Shown: positions 1 to 8,782, counted from the stretch's first letter. The stretch is DNA of 64,000 nt from Planktothricoides sp. SR001 (GCF_001276715.1 NZ_LIUQ01000038.1:1-64000); one strand, 5' to 3'. Program-made: numbers and translations. Notes: generated by a model from the sequence alone, not told the origin.

Positions 1-154
1 GTCGGCTGGGGATTAATCCCCACCTACCCTTTTATATTACCAGGTTTGCTTAAAATCTTGATTGCTTTAATCTCTTTTTTTCTAGGAAAAGTTTGATCAT
101 TGTCGGTTTTCGCAGCTTAGGCTAAGTTGAATTCCTAAACAAAAAGGTTAATTT

Positions 155-442
155 ATGGGAGATAAAAATATTTATTTTACGATTAGCAAACGCTCCTACA
201 ATCAAGCTGTAAAAACTTGGATTGAGCTAGATTATGCAGGCCGTATTAACGGCAATTGGGTTGATTGGCTGTTAGACGCGACGACTTTTGGCTTAGGAAG
301 TCTTTCGGACGATTCTTCCATTGAAAAAGCACAAGTCGTCAATCAACTTGCTGTGGATTGTGTCGAGGACGGTTTTGAATCTATTGATTGTTATTTTGAT
401 GCACGAATACGCGGAGAACATTATGCTTTTTTGTCTGGGTAA
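155..442 (+). CDS. Small hypothetical protein, 95 aa
   Basis: An ATG-started reading frame of 95 codons, preceded by an AAGG-containing stretch (AAAAAGGTT) 7-10 bases upstream that can serve as ribosome binding site. The product is soluble and mildly acidic, with no signal peptide or membrane segment, and it is rich in Trp and Asp (WVDWLLD around residue 36). I do not recognise the family. It stands alone, and a perfect 17-bp inverted repeat about 100 bases downstream may end its transcript. The gene could be real judging from the start context and composition, but no function can be offered. Confidence 0.5.
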   Translation: MGDKNIYFTISKRSYNQAVKTWIELDYAGRINGNWVDWLLDATTFGLGSLSDDSSIEKAQVVNQLAVDCVEDGFESIDCYFDARIRGEHYAFLSG

Positions 443-543
443 TTTGAGGTAATTTTATGCTAATTAACATTGGATTGTTAAAAAAATTAATTGGTTTTTA
501 AAAATTTTAATTGGCATTTTTACGCATTTTTAACCATTTTACA

Positions 544-589
544 ATTTTAGCATGGCTTAAGATTGGAAAAATTTAAGCCATGCTAAAAT
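544..589. terminator. Perfect 17-bp inverted repeat, possible terminator
   Basis: Arms ATTTTAGCATGGCTTAA (544-560) and its exact reverse complement (573-589) enclose a 12-base AT-rich loop. The A/T ends of the arms give a T-run on either strand, so the hairpin could terminate the upstream small gene. The remaining bases of 443-761 are AT-rich and hold only the short dispersed repeat at 645-665. Confidence 0.5.
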
Positions 590-644
590 GAATTTTTATT
601 TTAATAAAATTTAATTAAATATATTCAAGGGTGCGTTCGCTTCG

Positions 645-665
645 GCGTTGCGGATGCAACATCGC
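645..665. repeat. Dispersed 22-bp repeat, copy 1
   Basis: GCGTTGCGGATGCAACATCGC. The same word, or its reverse complement, recurs at 1934-1960, twice at 2314-2362 inside the ycf66 coding region, and twice at 32704-32751 at the edge of the kinase pseudogene. Confidence 0.8.
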
Positions 666-761
666 CATCAGGTGAGCGCGATCGCCACTTGGCCTAGTAC
701 CGTTTACTTTTAAGAGTAGCAACAACCAGGGACACAAGCCTTTTTTGAGAGCATTAAAAAC

Positions 762-983
762 TTGTATCAAACTCTAAACGTGCCAATTTTAGGCACCCCG
801 GAAGAGTTTATGTATGAAAAATCCCTGTTCTTTAATTCAGTTTATCATTTAAGCGATCGGCGTCGAAAACAACGCACCCGTCAGATTATGGATTTTTTTT
901 CACGGTCAAGAGTTCCTGGCATCCCCGGCACCTCTGACAATTTAGTACGGATTACCACCAAGGTAGCTGAAATAGTCCATTGA
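762..983 (+). CDS. Doubtful small ORF, 73 aa
   Basis: A TTG-started frame of 73 codons with no clear ribosome binding site. The product is basic in the middle (RRRKQRTRQ near residues 33-41) and has no recognisable domain. It lies 66 bases upstream of the pentapeptide-repeat gene. It might be a remnant of a larger gene or spurious; family unknown. Confidence 0.25.
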   Translation: MYQTLNVPILGTPEEFMYEKSLFFNSVYHLSDRRRKQRTRQIMDFFSRSRVPGIPGTSDNLVRITTKVAEIVH

Positions 984-1049
984 AGGCGATAAATTATAAC
1001 AATAGACCATTAAATTTAGACCGATTCTATAGTCAGAGGGTAATGTTAG

Positions 1050-1889
1050 ATGGATGTCAATGAACTAAGCGAAAGATATCAAGCAGGGGAAAGAGATTTT
1101 CGCAACTTGGATCTGGTAATGGCTCACTTACAGGGAATCAACCTTAGTGAGGCTAACTTAAGGAATTGTGATTTAAGGGAGGCAAACCTCACAGGGGCGA
1201 TTTTAACAGGGGTAAATCTGCGAGAAGCAAATCTCTCTGGAGCCAAATTAACTGCGGTAGACCTGCGTCAAGCCAACCTAATTGCCGCGAATCTCAGTAG
1301 AGCCAACTTAAGTGAAGCTAACTTAAGTGCGGTTAACCTGAGTCGAGCCAATGTGGAGCGAGCGACGTTAGAAAAAGTGAATCTTCAACACTGCATTGCT
1401 AGTGAAACGCGCTTTCGGTTGTCTAATCTTAGTGGCAGCAATTGTCGTAATGCTAACCTCAGTCGAGCGATTTTAATGGATGCTGACCTATCTGGATCGT
1501 CATTAGAATCCGCTAACCTAAGTATTGCTATCATTACAGGTGCGAATTTGACCAAAGCTAATCTGACCAATGCTATTCTCAATGGGGTTAATTTGACGAA
1601 TGCAATTCTCGTTGAGGCGGATTTGACTAGAGCAAATTTGAGTGGTTCTAATCTGAGTAAAGCCAATTTGAGTAAAGCACAACTTAGAAGCACCAATATT
1701 AGTTGGACTTCGATGCGAGGCGCGAACTTAGAAGGCTGTAGTCTCTATCGAGCGAATCTTAGTTGGTCGAATTTGACTGAAGCAAATCTGAGTCAGGCTA
1801 TTTTAATTGATACTAATCTTTATCAAGCGAATTTAAGGGATACTCAGATGATTAAAACGGTGATGCCCGATGGAATTGTGAACATATAA
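1050..1889 (+). CDS. Pentapeptide repeat protein, 279 aa
   Basis: Nearly the whole product is made of tandem A(D/N)LXX pentapeptides, for example ANLRN, ANLTG, VNLRE and ANLSG, from about residue 30 to 270. That pattern folds into the right-handed quadrilateral beta-helix of the pentapeptide family. A short non-repeat N-terminus (MDVNELSERYQAGERDF) resembles the start of another pentapeptide protein in this window at 58915-59280, so the two are related. There is no signal peptide or membrane segment, so it is probably cytoplasmic. Cyanobacteria carry many such proteins and the function of most is unknown; some in other bacteria mimic DNA and protect gyrase, but nothing here points to that. 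The ATG at 1050 is chosen because it follows GAGGGTAATG-like purine-rich sequence. Confidence 0.9.
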   Translation: MDVNELSERYQAGERDFRNLDLVMAHLQGINLSEANLRNCDLREANLTGAILTGVNLREANLSGAKLTAVDLRQANLIAANLSRANLSEANLSAVNLSRANVERATLEKVNLQHCIASETRFRLSNLSGSNCRNANLSRAILMDADLSGSSLESANLSIAIITGANLTKANLTNAILNGVNLTNAILVEADLTRANLSGSNLSKANLSKAQLRSTNISWTSMRGANLEGCSLYRANLSWSNLTEANLSQAILIDTNLYQANLRDTQMIKTVMPDGIVNI

Positions 1890-1933
1890 GCGGCCATAAC
1901 TGGTCATAACTAGCGATGATTAGAGATTATTAA

Positions 1934-1960
1934 CGATGTTGCATCCGCAACGCTTCGCGA
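1934..1960. repeat. Dispersed 22-bp repeat, copy 2
   Basis: Contains GATGTTGCATCCGCAACGC, the reverse complement of the copy at 645-665, followed by TTCGCGATCGC that overlaps a HIP1 site. It sits in the convergent spacer between the pentapeptide gene and ycf66. Confidence 0.8.
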
Positions 1961-2035
1961 TCGCACCTTCCCCCGGATCTAACGCAGATAAAATCAGCTT
2001 TTTTCTGTATATTAGACCTCTGGAAAAATCTAAAA

Positions 2036-2066
2036 AGCCCCCCTTTTTAAGGGGGGTTGGGGGGAT
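2036..2066. terminator. C6/G6 hairpin, possible bidirectional terminator
   Basis: CCCCCC (2038-2043), TTTTTAA loop, GGGGGG (2051-2056), with a second G6 run at 2059-2064. It lies between the convergent pentapeptide and ycf66 genes. A similar C/G-run hairpin occurs at 59423-59466. Confidence 0.4.
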
Positions 2067-2147
2067 CCACCATCCCGGAATGAAAGCCAGAATTGTCTAA
2101 TATTCGCTGTCACTATTGGACTTTGGTTCTGACTTTGGTTCTGACTT

Positions 2148-4403
2148 TCATTCTGACTTGGGTTCTGAAGAGTCTTTTTGCTTTTGGTTAGAGGAAGATA
2201 GATCCGTTTCTTCTGGTTTGTTTAGGTCAGAAGATGCGGCAGTGTTTTCCACAGTTGTTTCCGCAGTTGTTTCTGTGGAAACTGTCCCCTCTTCTCCTGG
2301 GGTATTTTCAGCGGATATTGCATCCGCAACGCTTCGCGATGTTGCATCCGCAACGCTTCGTGAATGCAGATTCTCCTCATCCTCCGAGGGTTCTACTTGA
2401 TTCTCCTCTGTCAGAACCTCGGTTTCTAACACCGTGGTCACTGCCGCTGCATCAACCGTTAACGCATCATCCTGAATTTCCGTGATTTCTTCGGAGGTTT
2501 CAGAATTAACTGGATTTTGAACCTCTACCACCACTTCCGCAGCTTCGGAAGTCATTGGCAAGTCTTCCACTTCCAGCACCACTTCGGCAGCTTCGGGGTT
2601 ATTTGGCAATTCTTCCACTTCCAGCACCACTTCAGCGATCTCCGTATTTTCTGGAGACTTTTGGCTTTCTGTCACCACTGGCGAAATTCGATTTACAGTC
2701 GTGGCTTCTATTTCAGATTCTGGGGTGAAATCGTCCGTTGAATCATAACTTGTCACCTCTGTTGCGGCAACTTCTGGTAATGGGTCTGATAATGAGTCAG
2801 ATTCAGTTTCCGTGACCTTCGGTTCGGCACTTTCAACGGTTGTGGCAACTGATTCTAAAGTGTCTGGACGTGCAGTTTTTGGTTCCAGATCGGGTGTTTC
2901 AACGGTTGTTTCAAGCGCTGTTTCAACGGCTGTTTCAACGGTTGCCGCTGATTCTATTTGAGATGCGTTCGCCCCTATTTCCGGGGTGTCATCTTTGCCC
3001 TCCGACTCTTTAAGATCCGTAAGATCCGGTTGAACTAGGGGTGTTTGGTCTGGTTTATCTTGCTTATCCTTTTTCCCTTTGCCAAATAGTCCTGGAATCG
3101 TACCGAATAAACCGGCGATCGGTGCCAGAATTTTGCTCGTGACACCACCGCTAGATTTGTCAGTTTTGGCTTTGGTTTTGGCTTCGGTTTTGGCTTCAGT
3201 TTTGGCTTTGGTTTTGGCTTCGGTTTTGGCTTTGGTTTTGGCTTCGGTTTTGGCTTTTGCCCCTAGTTTTTCTTTAGCGGTTTTGCCTTTAGATTTCTTG
3301 GGACTCTTCCCAGCGATCGCCTCTGACTTATCGCGATCGGACTTATCCTGCTGATCCTCAGTCTTAATTTCCGTTTTCGACTCGGTTTTCGACTCGGTTT
3401 CTCGATCCACTGCCACTAAATTATCGGCGGAAACAGGAGAAACTGGGGAAACTGCGGACTCGGTGATTGCCGCTTCCGTCCCAGACCCTAAACTATCTTC
3501 TCCCACAGCAGGGGAAGATACGGGAGGATTCTCAATGTCCCACTCTGGGTCAAAGTCCACATCTTCTTTGTCCCAATCTTCTTTTGCTTCAGTCTGGCGA
3601 TCGGTGATTTCTTCTACATTTGCCACGGCGTTCGTTTCTGCGGCATCAGCTTGACTTTCCTGCGGTGCTTCAGAGACAACAGGTTGAGCGACAGGTTGAG
3701 CGATCGCAATTTCTTCCGTTGATTCTGGTTTAGTCTCATTAGTTTCTTCCAGAGTCGCAACGGTTGTTTCAGTTGCGGCAACAGTGCTTTCCGTTGCGGT
3801 GTCCGCCTGACTTGCGATTGGAGTCTCTGGAGTAACCTCGACGACTTCAGGAGCAGCAGTTGGCTCCACCGTAGACTCTGAAAGCAAGGTTTCCGGGGTT
3901 TCTGCGGCGATTTTCTGGTCTGGTTTGCTGTCTTTCTTGCTGTCTTTCTTGCTGTCTTTCTTGCTATCTTTCTTGGCTTTAGTCTTAGTTTTCTCCGGTT
4001 GTAGCGTTTCCCCTGGGGACTTGCCTTTAAATAAGGTCGTAAAACTTCCGGTCAGTTTGGATAAAACGTTGGCGGGTTTTTGCTCTAAGTCCCGATCCGT
4101 CTTTTGATCCGTTGTTTGAACTTTGCTGGGGACTTGAGTGCGTTGTCGGGCTGGGGTGACTTCCCAACGCAAACGCATACTTTGCCAGCCAAACCAGACT
4201 AAAAGGGCGACACTAGCAGTCTGACCCAGAAGCACTGCGCCGGTAATTCTTCCAGCACAGAACCATAACACCAAGGCATAGAAAAGGCCAATGCCACTCC
4301 AGAATATATCTCCTTTACGATGGACTTCTGGAAAAAAGAAAGCAGCCATGTAGATCGCGAAGCTACCGATAACGACTGCTAAAGCTAAGATATATGCCAG
4401 CAT
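2148..4403 (-). CDS. Ycf66 family protein with very long low-complexity C-terminus, 751 aa
   Basis: The first ~95 residues match the Ycf66 N-terminal region as I know it: a start MLAYILALAVVIGSFAIYMA, then two or three hydrophobic helices (about residues 2-22, 34-52 and 54-70) ending in SMRLRWEVTPARQR. Ycf66 is a membrane protein of cyanobacteria and plastids of uncertain role. Family members are usually far shorter, a few hundred residues. The remaining ~650 residues are Glu/Thr/Ser/Lys-rich and probably disordered. They include four tandem SKKD units near residues 146-162, KAKTEAKT-type Lys/Ala/Thr repeats around residues 385-420, and repeated EVVLEVE motifs around residues 590-640. Near the C-terminus, two copies of a genomic 22-bp repeat are translated as RSVADAT/RSVADAI. 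The gene is divergent from gnd and convergent with the pentapeptide gene. Confidence 0.85.
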   Translation of the reverse strand: MLAYILALAVVIGSFAIYMAAFFFPEVHRKGDIFWSGIGLFYALVLWFCAGRITGAVLLGQTASVALLVWFGWQSMRLRWEVTPARQRTQVPSKVQTTDQKTDRDLEQKPANVLSKLTGSFTTLFKGKSPGETLQPEKTKTKAKKDSKKDSKKDSKKDSKPDQKIAAETPETLLSESTVEPTAAPEVVEVTPETPIASQADTATESTVAATETTVATLEETNETKPESTEEIAIAQPVAQPVVSEAPQESQADAAETNAVANVEEITDRQTEAKEDWDKEDVDFDPEWDIENPPVSSPAVGEDSLGSGTEAAITESAVSPVSPVSADNLVAVDRETESKTESKTEIKTEDQQDKSDRDKSEAIAGKSPKKSKGKTAKEKLGAKAKTEAKTKAKTEAKTKAKTEAKTEAKTKAKTDKSSGGVTSKILAPIAGLFGTIPGLFGKGKKDKQDKPDQTPLVQPDLTDLKESEGKDDTPEIGANASQIESAATVETAVETALETTVETPDLEPKTARPDTLESVATTVESAEPKVTETESDSLSDPLPEVAATEVTSYDSTDDFTPESEIEATTVNRISPVVTESQKSPENTEIAEVVLEVEELPNNPEAAEVVLEVEDLPMTSEAAEVVVEVQNPVNSETSEEITEIQDDALTVDAAAVTTVLETEVLTEENQVEPSEDEENLHSRSVADATSRSVADAISAENTPGEEGTVSTETTAETTVENTAASSDLNKPEETDLSSSNQKQKDSSEPKSE
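2314..2362. repeat. Dispersed 22-bp repeat, two tandem copies inside ycf66
   Basis: Two adjacent copies of TTGCATCCGCAACGCTTCG (near 2319-2337 and 2342-2360), in frame in the C-terminal region of the Ycf66 protein. The same word is intergenic elsewhere in the window. Confidence 0.85.
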
Positions 4404-4697
4404 TTTTGCGCTCCTTTCAATGGTACTGTGCTACGAAGACTCGGCGGTGTGTCCTCTCAGTGGTCAATTTTACCGTTCAGACCCCGTTCTCGATCGCGCT
4501 TTTTCCCAGAATTATTTTGATTGCCCTCTTTCTGAGGTTTTGTCCGAGAGTCTGTTATGTCAGCGATCGCTGATAAAACCCCTTTGATTCTAGGGCGATC
4601 GCCAAGTCTTAATATCTTTTTCCATTACAACCTACAGGCGATCGGGCTACTCTGATTTCTTAGAGTTCATCAAAAGAAACATCAGAATCATCACATT
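4404..4697. promoter_or_regulatory. Divergent intergenic region, ycf66 / gnd
   Basis: The 294-bp spacer must hold promoters for ycf66 (leftward) and gnd (rightward). It contains several GCGATCGC-like HIP1 sites (near 4491-4500, 4563-4570 and 4593-4600). Just before ycf66, on the minus strand, the sequence reads AAAGGAGCGCAAAA then ATG, a good ribosome binding site. No confident -35/-10 pair could be assigned. Confidence 0.4.
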
Positions 4698-6110
4698 ATG
4701 ACGAAACAGAAATTTGGTGTCATTGGTTTAGCCGTCATGGGTGAAAACCTCGCCCTGAACGTGGAACGCAATGGCTTTCCCGTAGCCGTATATAACCGGA
4801 CAGCGGAAAAAACCGATGCTTTTATGACCAACCGCGCTGGTGGTAAGCAAGTCAAAGCCACCTACTCATTAGAAGAATTTGTCGAGTCCCTGGAACGTCC
4901 TCGGCGGATTTTGATTATGGTCAAAGCCGGTAAACCCGTAGATGCGGTCATTGACCAACTCAAACCCTTACTAGACCCCGGAGACATGATTATCGACGGC
5001 GGTAACTCTCTCTATGAAGATACCGATCGCCGAGTAGCATACTTAGAATCCACCGGACTCCGCTATATCGGTATGGGAGTTTCCGGGGGCGAAGAAGGCG
5101 CACTCAATGGCCCCAGTTTAATGCCCGGAGGCACCAAAGAAGCTTACGACGAAATAGAAGCGATCGTCACCAAAATTGCCGCCCAAGTCGATGATGGCCC
5201 TTGTGTCACCTACATTGGGCCCAAAGGAGCCGGTCACTACGTCAAAATGGTGCATAACGGCATTGAATACGGCGATATGCAATTAATTGCCGAAGCCTAC
5301 GACCTCCTCAAAAACGCCTTGGGACTCGACCACAATCAACTCCATGAAGTATTTGCCGAATGGAACACCACCGACGAACTCAACTCATACTTAATTGAAA
5401 TCACCGCTGACATATTCAAACAAATCGATCCAGAAACCAACAAACCTTTAGTCGAACTAATTGTCGATGCCGCCGGACAAAAAGGCACCGGACGCTGGAC
5501 CGTGGTTAGTTCCTTAGAATTAGGCGTAGCCATTCCCACCATCGGTGCAGCGGTCAACGCCCGCATCATGTCTTCTAGCAAAGAAGAACGCATAGCCGCC
5601 AGCAAAGAACTCACCGGCCCAACCGCTAAATTTGACGGAGATGTCAAAGCGTTTATCAGCAAAATTCGCGATGCCCTATACTGCTCAAAAATTTGCTCTT
5701 ATGCTCAAGGCATGGCCTTATTAAGTATGGCATCTCAAGAATTTGGCTACGATTTAGACTTAGGTGAAATTGCCCGAATTTGGAAAGGTGGCTGTATTAT
5801 TCGCGCTGGATTTTTGAATAAAATTAAAAAAGCCTTCAGCGATAATCCTAGCCTACCCAATTTACTCTTAGCCCCAGAATTCAAACAAACAATTCTCGAC
5901 CGACAACAAGCATGGCGAGAAGTCTTAATTCTGGCCAATACCCTAGGAATTCCCGTGCCTGCTTTTAGTGCATCATTAGATTACTTTGATAGTTACCGTC
6001 GTGCCAGTTTGCCCCAAAACTTGACCCAAGCCCAGCGAGATTATTTCGGTGCCCATACTTATCAACGAATTGATCAAGAAGGCAGTTTCCACACCGAATG
6101 GGGTAAATAG
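4698..6110 (+). CDS. gnd: 6-phosphogluconate dehydrogenase, decarboxylating
   Basis: This enzyme oxidises 6-phosphogluconate to ribulose 5-phosphate plus CO2 and NADPH in the oxidative pentose phosphate pathway, the main dark route for reductant in cyanobacteria. The product has 470 residues, the normal length. Visible features are the N-terminal NADP-binding fold [15 protein letters not shown] (residues 7-21), [10 protein letters not shown], the GVSGGEEGA signature near residue 128, and the active-site segment [20 protein letters not shown] (around residues 177-196) with the catalytic Lys and Asn. The C-terminal substrate-closing tail ends GAHTYQRID...FHTEWGK. The ATG at 4698 gives the canonical N-terminus. 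The gene is transcribed alone, away from ycf66, and a strong hairpin follows 30 bases after the stop. Confidence 0.97.
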   Translation: MTKQKFGVIGLAVMGENLALNVERNGFPVAVYNRTAEKTDAFMTNRAGGKQVKATYSLEEFVESLERPRRILIMVKAGKPVDAVIDQLKPLLDPGDMIIDGGNSLYEDTDRRVAYLESTGLRYIGMGVSGGEEGALNGPSLMPGGTKEAYDEIEAIVTKIAAQVDDGPCVTYIGPKGAGHYVKMVHNGIEYGDMQLIAEAYDLLKNALGLDHNQLHEVFAEWNTTDELNSYLIEITADIFKQIDPETNKPLVELIVDAAGQKGTGRWTVVSSLELGVAIPTIGAAVNARIMSSSKEERIAASKELTGPTAKFDGDVKAFISKIRDALYCSKICSYAQGMALLSMASQEFGYDLDLGEIARIWKGGCIIRAGFLNKIKKAFSDNPSLPNLLLAPEFKQTILDRQQAWREVLILANTLGIPVPAFSASLDYFDSYRRASLPQNLTQAQRDYFGAHTYQRIDQEGSFHTEWGK

Positions 6111-6140
6111 GGTAAATAAGGTAAATAATTAGAGTTAATA

Positions 6141-6172
6141 ATTGCCCGGACTATTGCCTTGTCCGGGCAATT
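6141..6172 (+). terminator. Hairpin after gnd
   Basis: ATTGCCCGGAC (6141-6151) pairs with GTCCGGGCAAT (6161-6171), with a 9-base loop. It lies 30 bases after the gnd stop. There is no long T-run, so rho-independent termination is likely but not certain. Confidence 0.6.
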
Positions 6173-6189
6173 CCTGGCAATTATTAATT

Positions 6190-6289
6190 ATAGCAATTGT
6201 CATAGTTATGAAGTACAAAAAAAACCTGTCATTCCCGCGCGGGAATCCAGAAAACCTCTGTACTTCATTCGGACAATAACCGCTATAAT
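6190..6289. repeat. MITE-like palindromic element, copy 1
   Basis: A ~100-bp imperfect palindrome. The outer ends are TATAGC...GCTATA, the middle arms GAAGTACA (6210-6217) and TGTACTTC (6259-6266), and the core ATTCCCGCGCGGGAAT. A second copy at 7384-7514 shares the flanks but has a longer GC-rich core. No transposase is encoded. Confidence 0.7.
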
Positions 6290-6473
6290 GATGAAGTCAC
6301 AACCAGTGCCTTGCCCTAAACCCGCAATAATTTGTGGGGGAAATTTAAAGATTTGGTAAAGTTACTCCGCATATATAGCGGTTACTGCCTAGATCCGACT
6401 AGAATTGTGCGTAATAACACGGAGGATTCCTCTGAATCACAGCAGTAGAACATCACAGAAGCGAGAAAATACG

Positions 6474-7145
6474 ATGAAAACTTTACCATCTCTAGATTTA
6501 AGAACCAGCTTAATCGCCGCCAGTGTCACCGTCGCCACTGTGGTAAGCGTTGCCCCAGCCCAAGCGATTCAACTATCCGGTAGCATGGGACTGTCCGGAA
6601 ACCTGAACATTACTAATACTAGCAACGGTTTTATCTGGAATTTTTCGCAAAATGTCCTCAACGATAAATTCGGTGATTTCCTAGGCGTCTCATTTGCGGA
6701 CAATTCTAAACCGCAAATCAGTACCCTGGAATTTAGCTGTATATCCGCACCAAGTATGTTTGGTGTGTCGATGAAGTCTTGCACCACCGACCCGATCGCC
6801 TCATTCATCGACTTCGGTATGCAAACGATTAAGGGAGTCACCGCCAATCTCAGCTTTAACCTAGATGCCGCTAATTACATGAGTTGGGGAAATAACTTCT
6901 TTAACACCACATCTGCCGCCCCTGCTATTACTGGTTCATTAATGTTTAATGGTACAACTCTTGCGGTGGGCAATTTTGCTGGTGGTAAAACCGGAAACTC
7001 GTCAACTTATCAGATGACTTTGGCGGCAGTACCAACAACTATCCCAGAACCCTCCACCACTCTGGGAATTGGTTTGACCGTAGGTTTGGCTGGCTTACTG
7101 CGACGTAAAAACTCTGCCTCAAAAAACAACAATACACCGGCTTAA
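6474..7145 (+). CDS. PEP-CTERM sorting domain protein, 223 aa (paralogue 1)
   Basis: The product has an N-terminal signal peptide (MKTLPSLDLRTSLIAAS... with AQA cleavage near residue 31). A secreted beta-rich, Gly/Asn/Thr-rich body contains SGSMGLSGNLNIT, and a C-terminal PEP-CTERM tail consists of IPEPSTTLGIG, a hydrophobic helix and LLRRKNS. Such tails direct export and anchoring or sorting by exosortase-type systems, usually linked to exopolysaccharide. The start at 6474 is preferred to an upstream GTG because the signal peptide begins there and matches the paralogue at 7952-8620. The two proteins align along their whole length (CTTDP, FISFGTQSIKG-type segments). Specific function is unknown. 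No exosortase gene lies in this window. Confidence 0.85.
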   Translation: MKTLPSLDLRTSLIAASVTVATVVSVAPAQAIQLSGSMGLSGNLNITNTSNGFIWNFSQNVLNDKFGDFLGVSFADNSKPQISTLEFSCISAPSMFGVSMKSCTTDPIASFIDFGMQTIKGVTANLSFNLDAANYMSWGNNFFNTTSAAPAITGSLMFNGTTLAVGNFAGGKTGNSSTYQMTLAAVPTTIPEPSTTLGIGLTVGLAGLLRRKNSASKNNNTPA

Positions 7146-7293
7146 TGCTGTATTAGTGCTGTATTAGTGCTGTAGTATTGCTGTATTTACCAGGGAAATT
7201 CTCCGTTGACAAACAAACAATTAACTCCGAGGAAACTTCCTCTCGATCGCCGAAGCCGAATCAGAGTTTTTTCCTCGGTAATTTTCCATCTTC

Positions 7294-7333
7294 ACAGGGG
7301 TGGTGGGTCATACTCACCACCCCTGTTTATGTT
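7294..7333 (+). terminator. Strong hairpin terminator after PEP-CTERM gene 1
   Basis: ACAGGGGTGGTGGGT (7294-7308) pairs with ACTCACCACCCCTGT (7312-7326), giving a 15-bp stem and a 3-base loop, followed by TTATGTTT. Confidence 0.7.
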
Positions 7334-7383
7334 TCGGCGGCAGTCCTGAGTGGCCGATGAATTAGACAAATTCTGCGATCGCT

Positions 7384-7514
7384 TACAGCACTTGTCAGAG
7401 TTATGAAGTGCAAAAAAAACCTGTCATTCCCGGCGATGGCGGCCTGCCCCCGCGCCGCCATCGCCGGGAATCCAGAAAACCTCTGTACTTCATCGGGATA
7501 ATAACCGCTATAAG
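7384..7514. repeat. MITE-like palindromic element, copy 2
   Basis: It has the same flanks as the element at 6190-6289 (GAAGTGCAAAAAAAACCTGTC at the left; CCAGAAAACCTCTGTACTTC and ATAACCGCTATAA at the right). Its core is enlarged to a GC-rich palindrome around CCCGGCGATGGCGGC / GCCGCCATCGCCGGG. The rest of 7515-7951 is AT-rich and contains a palindromic stretch around 7634-7690 with TCCGTAAAAATAC / GTATTTTTACGGA arms. It also contains the promoter region of the next gene. Confidence 0.7.
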
Positions 7515-7951
7515 CAAATTTTGTCACCGTCAATTTTAATTATTTTTGTTGGCAATTTTTTACTTTAAAGATGATCTAATTTGCGTAGATTTGCGGATTG
7601 GAGCATCCCGTAAATTCTCTCCCGACAAAAATATCCGCAATCCGTAAAAATACTGAAATAAAATATCCGTATTTTTACGGATTACGGTATTTTTTATCAT
7701 AGCTTCTAAGTGAAAGAAGCGGGTTACTTAGATAGTTTTTTAAAGGTAATATGAAGCGCCAAGGAAGGTTAAACGAGAAAATCCTGAAAACTCGTTGGCG
7801 AATTTTAAAGCTTTCGTAAAGTTACGCAAAAGCTATTGCCTCTCCCAAAAAGCTCCGAGTATATTCGTAAGTAATCACACAGAGAGCAATTCTTCAAGTC
7901 TCTGAGATAGATATAAATAAAAATTCTCACGAATATACCAGGAGTACAGCC

Positions 7952-8620
7952 ATGAAAACTTTATCTTCTTTAGGTCTAGGAACCAGTTTAATCGCCGCTA
8001 CCGTCACCGCCGCCACCGTCGTAGCAGTCGCCCCAGCCCAAGCCGCCAGTCTAGATGTTGGTCTACATGGTAGTGTTGGCTTATCCGGAGACTTGGACAT
8101 TAATGATACTGCCAATGGCTTTACTTGGAAATTTTCTGAGAATGTAGTTAATGATAAATTCGATGATTTTGCTGGACTATCATTTCCTGCGGACGGTTCT
8201 CTGCCTCAAATCAATGATTTGGCATTCACTTGTGGAATCGGAAACCCTACTCTTTGCACCACCGATCCTGTCACCCCATTCATTAGCTTTGGTACGCAAA
8301 GCATTAAGGGAGAAATAGCGGAGCTAACCTTTAATTTAGATGAAACTCAGTTCATTAGCTGGGAAGCCTTCGGCACTGGCACTACAGTTTCCTTCCCCTA
8401 TTTGACTGGTGCGTTTAAGTTTAATGGTACTACCTTAGCTAAGGGTCAACTGTCGGGCGGCTACACAAATTGGGGTTCAAATCAAAGTTCAACTTATCAA
8501 ATGACTTTAGCAACAGATGTACCGGAACCTTTGACTATTATGGGTAGTGGTTTAGCCTTGGGATTTGGTGGCTTATTCCAACGCAATGCCAGCAAGCGCA
8601 AAAATCAAAAATCTGCTTAA
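7952..8620 (+). CDS. PEP-CTERM sorting domain protein, 222 aa (paralogue 2)
   Basis: This is a close paralogue of the gene at 6474-7145. It has the same signal peptide pattern (MKTLSSLGLGTSLIAA... APAQA), the same central blocks (GLSGDLDIND, WKFSENVVNDKFDDF, TLCTTDP, FISFGTQSIKG, STYQMTLAT) and a C-terminal VPEPLTIMGSG helix followed by a Lys/Arg-rich tail. The start is supported by CAGGAG 8 bases upstream. The protein is probably secreted or surface-attached through PEP-CTERM sorting. The pair looks like a tandem duplication with a MITE-like repeat between the copies. Function beyond export is not visible. Confidence 0.87.
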   Translation: MKTLSSLGLGTSLIAATVTAATVVAVAPAQAASLDVGLHGSVGLSGDLDINDTANGFTWKFSENVVNDKFDDFAGLSFPADGSLPQINDLAFTCGIGNPTLCTTDPVTPFISFGTQSIKGEIAELTFNLDETQFISWEAFGTGTTVSFPYLTGAFKFNGTTLAKGQLSGGYTNWGSNQSSTYQMTLATDVPEPLTIMGSGLALGFGGLFQRNASKRKNQKSA

Positions 8621-8738
8621 TTCCTAACCGATAATGACGGGAAAGTCTCCGCTTAGGTTAGTGTGTCCAGTCGTATTCAGCAGGGACTTCCCGCAATTTA
8701 ATATCAGGTAGCATGATTATATTTAACTTTGATCGATG

Positions 8739-8782
8739 CCCCCGTATTTTAAGTTTTTCACTTAATAATACGGGGTATTTTA
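8739..8782 (+). terminator. Hairpin terminator
   Basis: CCCCGTATT (about 8740-8748) pairs with AATACGGGG (about 8767-8775), with an extra TTAAG/CTTAA pairing in the loop, followed by TATTTTAGTTT. It lies ~120 bases after PEP-CTERM gene 2. Confidence 0.7.

Noticed and set aside
1385-1696. Open frame antisense to the pentapeptide gene
   Set aside because: It is a mirror of the A(D/N)LXX codon pattern and has Leu/Ala-rich low complexity; no independent support.
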